Assembly (NCBI RefSeq): GCF_004337985.1
Contig: NW_021940923.1
Location: 558,001-622,000, forward strand
Length of the DNA: 64,000 nt
Origin: Pyricularia pennisetigena
Lineage: Eukaryota; Ascomycota; Sordariomycetes; Magnaporthales; Pyriculariaceae
Reading direction: 5' to 3'
Made by a program: the position numbers and the translations under genes. Below, one piece after another: positions 55,699 through 64,000 of the stretch. Numbering within the stretch: the stretch's first letter is position 1; each line of letters opens with the position of its first letter. Below the pieces are notes generated by a model. That model ran no database searches, was not told where the DNA came from, and saw nothing but the letters and a program-made list of their open reading frames with translations.

Positions 55699-56329
55699 TT
55701 TCGTCAATTTGCCGACAAATACTCCCATATTATTCGATAACCACATAAAATATTAAAAAAAAAATACATTGTTAAAAATAGGAATTAATAGGTTTTTTAT
55801 ATAAAATTGAAATTTTTTTAGCATATTCCTTTAATTAGAAACTTAATATAGGCCGCTTTTAATCCGTTTATAGCGGTATCCTATACCCAGCCCATTAACC
55901 CCATCGATATTTATTTTTTATTTTCTCAATACCAGGTATTAGTATTTAAAATTTATATATGGAAAATTGTTTTATTAAAAGGAATTTTAACATATAGATT
56001 TTATTATAAAAAACGCAATATTAATATTTTAGCAATTCGTATAGCGTTAATATTATATTTTACGTTATTTATCCGATTATAAAAAAATTATAATTCCCGC
56101 AAATTTACGTATATCTTTTACCAAATCGTATATTTATAATATTTGGAAATACGTTTATATATTCCTCGTTTTCCCAGCAAATCGACGCTTTTTTTTCGGT
56201 TGCAATCCCGCAAACGCGGCGGCAAATATTTCCCCCAACGTGCACTTTTTCCCGGAATTATACGCCAAAACCAAAACTTTTAAAAATATAAATTTACAAT
56301 ATAAATTCGTTTCCTTAATTACCATATAG

Positions 56330-58235
56330 TTTTTGAATATTTACAAACCCCTTAATGTTCCTGCACGAATCCCATATTATAACCAAATAAAGTGTATATA
56401 CCGGGTTTTATATAATATAAAAAAGGTTATTTTACTGGTAAAAACCGGGTACGGGAAAAATATAATATTGCAAATTACATTAATTATTCGCAATAATACC
56501 ATTATTATCCAAATAATTCCATTAAATAAATTAAAGTAAAAACAATTGCGCAATATATAACGTTATCCCACGGCGAACCCCAAATTAATCGATTAATCCA
56601 TTTTAAACGTAAATATAAATATACATTTTTTATTACCAAAACTAATTTTATATAATATAACTTTTTTTGGAACCCGCAAACCGTTTGTAAATATACGTAT
56701 ATTTTCCAAAACCCGGAACAAATTACCGGTTACCGATTTTTTAAATTTTTTCGAAACTTTATATTCCATTAACGTATCGCATTATTTATTATTAATAAAT
56801 TTTATATAATTTTACAGTGGAAAGATTTTAAAAAATCGTTTTCCATATTGCGTTTGGTCCGGGTAATTATACCAGTAAACGTATTTATATTCGGGTACAC
56901 CGCAATTTTTACAGCAAAAATTAAAATTTACGTTTTTAACCAATTATATTATAAAAAAATAATCCGTTTCATTAAAACGCCTTTCGACCGACCCGAAATT
57001 ACGATTAAAATATAATATTTGAAACGCAAAACCCTAATTAACGATTACCGTCGCCTCCTATTCCTAATAGGGAATATTATATTATTATCCGCCTCCCGTA
57101 TTCCCAGAATTATTATATATATGGACGCCAGGAACCGCATTATTTAAATACGCCAATTTTTAATAAAAATCCTCGTATCCAAGAAATTTACCGAACGAAA
57201 CGCTACCGATATAATTATCCGGTATAATGCATTTATATTTAAAATCGATAAAACTAAAATATACGCAAAATTTTCCAAACCGGATTTTAAAATTCGCATT
57301 ATATTTTCCATTTTATTTTTAAATATAGGTATGGATATACTTAATATGGAACGCGTAATGCAATGGGGCGCGTTAATATTAAACGACCCCGCAAATTTAT
57401 AGTAAAAATTCAGACCAACCGCACGCGGGCCAAACCGCAAAAAAACCGTATATTTTTTACGCCTTATTAGTATTTCGATACGCAGGGGTCCATCGCCAAA
57501 TATAAATTAATTAGACCAAAATTATTAAGCAAATTAACCAAATAACCCGCGGTATTACGAGGAAACGCTAAAGATTTACAAACTACCGATTTAAATATTT
57601 TAACGTATTTATTAACGCGGTTATTCCCCATTAGTTTTTTACGTATTTTTAAATTTAATTTTAACGATAATAACCCGGCAAAAACGTCGGAATTATAATA
57701 AACCGGCCTTTTGGGTATATTCGAACCACGCGTTCCGCCCTATTGGATATAATAGGAAATAATAAACAGGAAAAAATTAAAAAAGGAGGCGCCAAATATA
57801 CAAATTTTCGCCAACGTTAAATATTTTCGACGAACCATTTTAAATTTTATACAGGAAACGAATCCATTTTTTACAATAAACTAACCTAAAAATTATTATA
57901 ACGTCTACGTCCACCAAATTGGAGTTTTACCACCATTGCCCCCCAAAAAACCGCTAATTAAAATACCCAAAAAAAATTCCAAAAAAAATTATATGTTTAA
58001 ACAATTGGATAAATGGGGTATTTATTTTGCAATAACCATCTTTTTCCCAAACCCGCGGCGGTTATACGATTTATTATCCCAGTTGGTATTACCCAAACCA
58101 ATAACCTATAATATCGCCAAAATGCTCGTCCATTCCTATAACCGGGAATGGACGAAAAACGATTTGCTGGAAAATATTCCGGATTTACACTTAAGTAAAT
58201 GGTTTAAACAATATAGCGATTATTTCGCCGTTTAA
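56330..58235 (+). pseudogene. RIP-degraded RecQ-like DNA helicase
   Basis: Superfamily-2 helicase motifs appear in order, with stops between them: an N-terminal RIPYYNQIKCIYRVL, motif I KTGYGKN (56441-56461), motif II as INKF (about 56790, expected DEFH with D and E changed to N and K), a TAT/IFTAK-type motif III region (about 56905), motif V around NIGMDILNMERVMQWG (about 57325-57370) and motif VI ending PTARGPN (about 57404-57438). A C-terminal region (about 57936-58235) contains LYDLLSQLVLPKPI and ends with TAA at 58233. D-to-N, E-to-K, W-to-stop and Q-to-stop changes are the RIP pattern. Similar RecQ-like genes occur in fungal subtelomeres and mobile elements. Not functional as it stands. 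Confidence 0.75.
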
Positions 58236-58739
58236 CTCCCAATAATATACGAAAATGGGATACGAGATTACGCCTTATATTTGCACTAAAAATAAAAAAA
58301 GGCGGCGGAATTAAAATACGGTAATATTTTGGGGTATAATTAATATAATTAATAATTATAAGGGAAAATAAACCAATAAACGCCGACGAACGAATTAAAC
58401 GGTATTAAAACTATAGGTTAAAATGCTGGTTAGTGTTAACGGTTGCATAAATATCCAACATGATAACGCCTATAATTTTGTAACCCAAAAGCTTAAGGGC
58501 AATTAAAACCAAATCCTAATTAAATTAAATAACGTATTTTGGATTATATGTGAACATGGCTAGCGCAGGGCTCATTATATTAGCTACTCTGCATTATCTT
58601 ATAACGGCTAGCACGGGCTAATTTTATTAGTCACCCTGCATCGAATAAATAAATAAATAACAAATAAAACGTATACGCGTTCATACACACAAAGCTTTAT
58701 ATCTTACGTCTTTGTTCATAGTTTCAACAACAAAACAAC

Positions 58740-59060
58740 TACGTCATATTTAATCTAGCTTAGTGGTATAATGCACGTACCATAATCTATATTATATATA
58801 CGTTGAAGTGCGTGGGTTCGAATCCCGTTGTGGTCGCAGATTTTCTGTGCATGCATAAGCACAATAGGCCGTTAGGCTCAATAGGTCGGCAGGTTAGTCA
58901 CATGAATAAGGCCAAATCATGTGACGTGACCCCGCATTCCGGACATCCGGATCGAAGATCTGCACCTACGGATTCGAACACGTAATTCATAACTTAGCCT
59001 TAGATTCATCACCTTCATAACCTTCATCGATTCAACGATTCAACGAATCGATTGTGCAAC
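58740..59060 (+). repeat. pol III promoter-bearing SINE-like or tRNA-like insertion
   Basis: An A box (TAGCTTAGTGG, 58756-58766) and a perfect B box (GGTTCGAATCC, 58815-58825) are about 50 bases apart. The T-arm is partly paired, but the acceptor ends (TTTAATC and TGTGGTC) do not pair, so it is not a normal tRNA gene. The following 200 bases are GC-richer than the surrounding DNA and contain an inverted B-box-like GGATTCGAAC (58970-58979). A tRNA-derived SINE head is the likeliest reading; a tRNA pseudogene is the alternative. Confidence 0.45.
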
Positions 59061-59849
59061 AACAATATATCATCTCTATTACCCGCTAGCAGACGGTTAT
59101 CTGCCATTTTAACGTTCCATTAGCCTTATACGTGATCCACCTTTCCCCGCGTTCAAGATTAAGCTTATTCTATCTCGTAACCTCCTCACATTATAAACGG
59201 GTCGACCGACGAAAAAAACGACGCCGAATCGGAATAACTAAAAGTAAAGGATTATTAAAGAGTTTAAAATATACAATTATTAAATATTGAAATCCCCAAT
59301 TAACAATTTAAATAAAAAAACCAAATATTAAATTATAATAATTATTACGCAAATTAAAAGTGTGGATTATATATAGGTTGGTACGGCGTAACGGCGCCCC
59401 GATTAAAAATAAAAGGGTTCGATATTGCGAATTGTGACAATTATTACGGTTAAATTCCGGAAATTTTGGCGTTTCCATTTTAACCTTATTTTATAAGCAA
59501 ATAAACCCATACGTAAATCCAATTGTAAATACCTCCTTTTTTTCTTTATTAGCTTTTTTCTTTTTTTTACAATAAAAAACTTTTTCCCGGCCGCCAATTT
59601 TTTTTATAACGATTATTACGAAATTGTAACGATTAAACCAATGTTTAATTCTATATTAACAAACGTAATAACTATTATAATCGCAAAATTGCCCCAGCAA
59701 ATATTGCAAACATATTCGTTAAAAAATTCAACTAAAACATTGTTAATTGGACAAAATTATTTATACCCTATCTACCCAAATAGGGATTAATCCCAATCGT
59801 AGCGAGGGTAAATTATAATTAGCGCCCCTGCATCGTAAGGGTACCCCCA

Positions 59850-61145
59850 CCCGGTTAGGTCCGGGGCAATTTAATTAACCTTATTATAATAATAATTACA
59901 ATAATTGCTTTAATTCGCCAAAAAACGTAACAATTGTTATAATTACGGTCGTTGGTCATTATAATTCCCAAAAATCGCCAAAAAGGCAAAACCACTGCCC
60001 AAACCACCGCCAAGTTTGCCTTAAAACATATACCCATTAATATTAAATTATTTACCAACCTAATAACCATACCGCAAAAAACAACCCGGATAAAAAAAAT
60101 TAACCAATATTTTAAAAATTTGCAAAATTACGACGCGGATATTGCAACCGTTTTAAAATTAAATTTTACACGCTTAAACCGATTTACATTACAGGGTTAT
60201 TTAAATGCAATTGGAATCCCGCTAAACGTTCCCCCTATTCCTAATAATAATAATAATAATAATAAATAAAATAATACCGATATAAATTCCGGCGACAACG
60301 AATTTGCCCCCGCCCCCGTCGATAAAAATGGAAATAATACCGATATAGACGCCGGCGATAATTAATTTACCCCCGCGTCCGTTAACGAAAACGATAATAA
60401 TACTAATATGGACGACGACTATAACAAACTTGCCCAAAATTTCGATAACCGCTAATTGCGGATTCCCTTGGCATTTTTTAAACCACCTGCCAACGCATTA
60501 CCTCCACCACCAAAAAACCCCAAAAACCGGCCCCCTGCACTATAACCGGAAATTATTATTAACCCGGCACCCGCGCCATTAAATAGGCCGCCGGTAACCC
60601 GTATATTTAAAACCACCACCGTTCGTCCAATTAAAACCAACCTCATTTCGGTATCGCGGACGTAACCCAAACCCGATTCGACGCCAAATAATGGATTAAT
60701 AAATTTCGTATAACCCAAATATTATTTTCCATCTTATAAAAATACGGATTTCCTGGATCACCTGCCCGTCCCGTTATAAAAGGATTTTTAATTGGGTAAA
60801 AACCAATCCGTATCGGCGATAACCATTACAATTTAGCGCAAGGTAAAAAACACCAATACTGCTAAAATAATTCGCATTATACCCCATTTAAATTATATTA
60901 ACTGCCTTAAAATTAATAATAATATTAACCCCCCCGCCTAATTCGGTCGCGGAAATAACATTTTCCGCAATACGAATAAAACCTTAATCGCCCAAACCCT
61001 TAAACGCCTTTGATTTTTTACTAGCGTCGCCGCAGCAAAAACACGCGTTAATAACCAGATTTTAGCATACCATTTTAATAATAATTCGTCGAATACAAAC
61101 GAGGTAATAATCGTATTTAATTACAAAACGACAAATGCATTAATA
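59850..61145 (+). pseudogene. second decayed ORF of the AT-rich element, unknown function
   Basis: One plus-strand frame stays largely readable, with scattered stops. It contains NRQKGKTTAQTTAKFALKHI and LTRLNRFTLQGYLNAIGI-like text at about 59970-60220 and a low-complexity acidic repeat region (60270-60440). A Pro-rich part follows (about 60475-60600), and a final part contains TSVAAAKTRVNNQILAYHF (about 61020). Stops at former Gln and Trp codons suggest RIP. I recognise no domain; the position beside the helicase suggests a partner protein of the same element. Confidence 0.45.
60270..60440 (+). repeat. 63-bp tandem repeat (about 2.7 units)
   Basis: Units start at about 60270, 60333 and 60396, each with AATAATACYRATAT at its head, and encode a 21-residue acidic repeat of the type NNTDI-AGDN-APA. 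The period is a multiple of three, so the repeat was once translated. Confidence 0.75.
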
Positions 61146-61385
61146 TAACATATCAATATAATAGGTTAATATTTTTTTTTATTGGATTGCGACAGCTGTT
61201 ACAATTTTTGCATTAATATTTCCTGCTATTTATTATATTGTAACAATTATTACAATTTTTTGCGGTAATACCAAACAATTACTATTATAATATAATAGCT
61301 ATTACAATTTGGTTTTTACCCATTTTTATATTTTATAATGTTAAGAACAGGCCTTATAAAGGCCCTGCGACCGCACGTTAAGTGT

Positions 61386-61546
61386 AGTCTCAGTGCTCAG
61401 ACTAGACCCCCCTGCTTCGCAGTGGGGACCGATCGCTCCATGTACCTTTCAGCCACATGGCTTTTCGACCAATTACATTGGCCGAAAAGATCGCGCTCGT
61501 TCTAGTCTGAGGACATTTTGTCGCATTTCGCCGTTCATGGCGGTAC
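61386..61546 (+). repeat. variant hairpin-rich element end
   Basis: Starts AGTCTCAGTGCTCAGACTAG and ends GGACATTTTGTCGCATTTCG plus CCGTTCATGGCGG, the same frame as the other ends. The middle is different sequence with its own hairpins (CCCCCTGCTTCGCAGTGGGG; CCATGT/ACATGG). A second copy of the terminal TTTGTCGCATTT and CCGTTTATAACGG motif follows at 61556-61585. Confidence 0.65.
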
Positions 61547-62149
61547 CACCAACGATAATTTGTCGCATTTAGCCGTTTATAACGGTATTATTAATAATAT
61601 ACCTAATGTTGCGATATCGCTAATAATTATTTTATTAATATAAGGATAATTTGTGGTATTTTGCTGTGTATAGTGGGTATATACAAAATATTCGCATTAT
61701 AATGGTAAAAGAAAATAGTGTACCTACAGCATGCAATTGAATATTCGTATAAAAAAATAAATAAAAATTATAAAAATATATAGTAATTAGCGTTAGATTT
61801 ATTGGAGTTTGCTAAGTACTTGAATGCCGGCCGCGTCTTTATAGCCACTGTATTTGGAAAGATATTAAAATATTAAATAAAATTTGTAATTTTTTATTAT
61901 ATTTAATTCTTGTTTTAAAAAATGGTATGCAATATTCATTTTAGTTTAGTTTGCAGTTTTTATACCTTAGTAGACCTAATACTGCAAAGTGCATGCAATT
62001 ATCGATTAAAATAAAAGTTTTATTAATATTCTTATATAAATTAACAATTTGTTAAAAAATTAAATAATTTACGCAAATATTGGTAAAATGAAAATATTTT
62101 TACTTAATATATTCTTTAATCGATTTGTTAATAAATTTTATATAAGTTC

Positions 62150-62880
62150 TTTTTTTATAAATTTTATTCAATTAAATAAAGCAAAAAATACAAAAAAAAC
62201 ACAAATTTAACATTGTTTTTTATAAAAAAAATAAAAAGGGCCGGTATTGCCAATCGGGTTTTACGTTAACGTTTATTTATATATATAATTCACTTTTTCA
62301 AATTTTGGTTTTATTAATGTTAAAATTGGTAAAAATGTAAAAGCATTTCGATGGTAAAATATATATAAAATTGGATATACTTTACCTATCCGCATATTTA
62401 ACGGCTTATATAATTAGATATATGTACAAAAATGTGATATTATACTAGATATATATATACCACCCCCCACGTGCAAAAACCACGAAATTTGGCTGCAAAA
62501 CAAAAATAATATAAAATTAATTAAATAAAGCAAAAGAATTGATAAAATACACATTTAGCATTTCTTTTTATAAAACGGTTTTCAAAACCGATAATATAAG
62601 TGAGACGGGATTTGGACGTTTGTTTATATACGTAATCGAATCTCTGAAGTTTTGGTTTTATTATCGTTAAAACTGGTAAAAATATAAACGAATTTCGATC
62701 GTAAATTATATATAAAAAAATATATATTTTGCCTATTCGCCTATTTAACTGCTTATATAATCTGGTATAAGCACCAAAATTTCTCATAACGATATATACA
62801 TATATACGACCCTCCACGTGCAAAATCTATAAAATTTGGTCAAAAATCAAAAATAATATTAAAAAAAATCGAAAATCGAA
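62150..62880. repeat. AT-rich subterminal tandem repeat, two units of ~330 bp
   Basis: Units at about 62200-62520 and 62540-62860 share the order TTTTGGTTTTATTA, GGTAAAAAT, CCTATYCGCATATTTAA-like and ACCMCCCACGTGCAAAA. They are the inverted equivalents of the units at 32390-32946. Confidence 0.6.
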
Positions 62881-63080
62881 AAAAAAATCGAAAAAACAGT
62901 ACCGCCATGAACGGATTAAGGGCAGGTGGTATCCAATTCGGCCATTATAACAGATATAAAAATCAATCGAATCGCTGCTAATAGCGGTATTAAACGCTAT
63001 TTTCAACGATATTTTATATTTTCAATATTATATATGGTTGTGGAATAATGAAGGAGTTTCGGTTAAAAAAAAGCCAAAAA

Positions 63081-63251
63081 TACCGCCATAAACGGCGAAA
63101 ATCGACAAATTGTCCTCAGACCTGAACCAAAGCGTTCTTTGGATGGACCCACAGGTACATTGCAAAGCCGCAATTGAGCCACGAAGTGGAGCGAAGCGAA
63201 CGAAGTGGATTAATTGTGGAGCTTTGGGCTTCAGGGATGAGCCCTGAGACT
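63081..63251 (-). repeat. hairpin-rich element end, copy 3 (right boundary)
   Basis: Reverse complement of the unit at 55527-55698, including the duplicated CGAAGTGGAGCGAAGCGAACG loop segment, and ending CCCTGAGACT at 63251. By eye well above 90% identical to the left end, so more alike than the degraded interior. Confidence 0.8.
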
Positions 63252-63289
63252 ATTTAAATGCCCATATTTTACTAAAGCTGGAGCAATTA

Positions 63290-63840
63290 GCTTTTAAAAA
63301 TTGGTTATTAACCAATAAAATGGGTACAGGAAAAACGATTATTTATTTTACGGCGATTTATATATGGTATATTCGTTATTAATACGACCGATTTATCCAA
63401 AATACCGACGGATGTTTTCCCACCTTAATTTTCGTCCCAACCAGCCTTGTTTCGCAAACATTTAAAAAAATAATAACCAATTTCCCAACCCTCGACGTTA
63501 AATGCTATTATAATTTAACCGAGTTATACGCTGCCAATGCCCCGCGAGCGGCTGTTATTTTTACCCAGGCGCAATTTTAAGATATTTTAACCAAATTCGC
63601 CGCCCGCAAATTTAATCCCAAATCTGCGGGTACGGTTATTATTATTTTTTATTCGACATTTCTAATCCGAAAAATTAAGCAATTGGACGAAATTTATAAC
63701 GCGGAAAAGGTGTTTAACCTATAATGTATGGATAAGGTTATCGATTCCAATCCTTAGCAGCGCCCTCCCGACGTCGACAATTTTAACGATAATTCCGATA
63801 TTAAAAATAATTTCCAATAAATGTTTTTTATAATAATTAT
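63290..63840 (+). pseudogene. SNF2-like helicase relic running toward the window end
   Basis: Directly after the right element end, one frame reads a Walker A motif NKMGTGKTI (63314-63340), a motif Ia-like LIFVPTSLVSQTF (about 63424-63462), FTQAQF and an AGTVIIIFYSTFLIR segment (about 63634-63678) resembling the motif Ib/II spacing of SNF2-family ATPases. TAA/TAG stops interrupt it, in RIP fashion. The DEAH box and C-terminal lobe are not visible in the remaining sequence. It may belong to a neighbouring element cut by the 7.7 kb unit. Confidence 0.5.
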
Positions 63841-64000
63841 TCTAATTTCGTTATATTAATATATTTGTTTTAATTAAATAAGCTCTTTAGGAACCGTTTA
63901 TGCAGAAACGTTCGGAAACCCAATTTTTCCACGGGTGAAAATACCAAAAATATCCGGCGTTTAGTTATATATTTATTATTTGGTACTTTTTTTTAACGTA

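Larger units (their letters stand above)
55527..63251. mobile_element. 7.7 kb AT-rich element bounded by inverted hairpin-rich ends
   Basis: The left end (55527-55698) and right end (63081-63251) are inverted copies of one ~165 bp sequence starting AGTCTCAGGGCTC or AGTCTCAGGGCTCATCCCTG. Inside are a decayed RecQ-like helicase, a second decayed ORF with 63 bp repeats, a pol III-like segment, a variant end at 61386-61546 and subterminal tandem repeats. The whole block is AT-rich with RIP-type stops. No target duplication is evident, and the variant end inside means the two outer ends may come from different copies. Confidence 0.55.

Noticed and set aside
60222..60718. Minus-strand Gly/Val-rich frames in the AT-rich element
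   Set aside because: They mirror the acidic and Pro-rich plus-strand repeat frame, which has the better coding logic (63-bp period, Gln/Trp-to-stop changes).
1..64000. CRISPR arrays, bacterial operons, ribosome binding sites, rRNA genes
   Set aside because: Spliceosomal introns and gene structure are clearly eukaryotic; no direct-repeat/spacer array or rRNA sequence was seen.

Overview
This is a 64 kb window of a filamentous ascomycete chromosome, most likely a sordariomycete close to Magnaporthe/Pyricularia. The evidence is short (48-139 nt) spliceosomal introns with fungal splice and branch signals, an intron-bearing tRNA-Arg, secreted enzymes of fungal families, and two near-identical 1858 bp Fot1/pogo-type elements. 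These elements encode 535-residue transposases and match the size and ORF length I remember for Pot2 of Magnaporthe. AT-rich blocks full of C-to-T and G-to-A stop codons look like RIP (repeat-induced point mutation).

Layout. 0-7 kb: the tail of an unknown gene, a large secreted subtilisin, and a small secreted two-cysteine protein. 8-24 kb is a gene-poor graveyard. It holds tRNA-Arg(ACG), broken pieces of a secondary-metabolism locus (a frameshifted P450 and a lone C-terminal carrier domain of a polyketide synthase), two inverted copies of a GC-rich palindromic repeat, two Pot2-like transposons, one intact three-exon secreted Gly/Lys-rich protein gene, and a protein kinase relic. 24.7-27.0 kb: an intact dynamin/Mx-like GTPase gene, with a GC-AG first intron. 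27-31 kb: little, apart from scattered coding-like fragments. 31.2-35.0 kb: a nested composite of terminal inverted repeats of one kind, an end of a second kind of element, and a RIP-degraded Pot2 relative with an NNN assembly gap.

35.8-55.1 kb is the normal gene-bearing part: a small zinc-ribbon-like protein, an aldo-keto reductase (minus, 2 exons), a secreted multicopper oxidase (minus, 3 exons), a seven-TM fungal rhodopsin-domain protein (plus, 4 exons), and a calpain-like protein with Ser where the catalytic Cys should be. These genes are widely spaced, each with its own promoter region. Nothing indicates one pathway.

55.5-64 kb is a very AT-rich block. It contains a 7.7 kb structure bounded by inverted ~165 bp hairpin-rich ends. 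Inside are the remains of a RecQ-like helicase, a second decayed ORF with 63 bp repeats, a pol III promoter-like (SINE or tRNA-like) segment, and subterminal tandem repeats. Remains of an SNF2-like helicase lie just outside the right end. The same ends recur at 31.97 kb and, in variant form, at 61.39 kb. This element family, with its repeated subterminal motif, is the best candidate here for something not well described.
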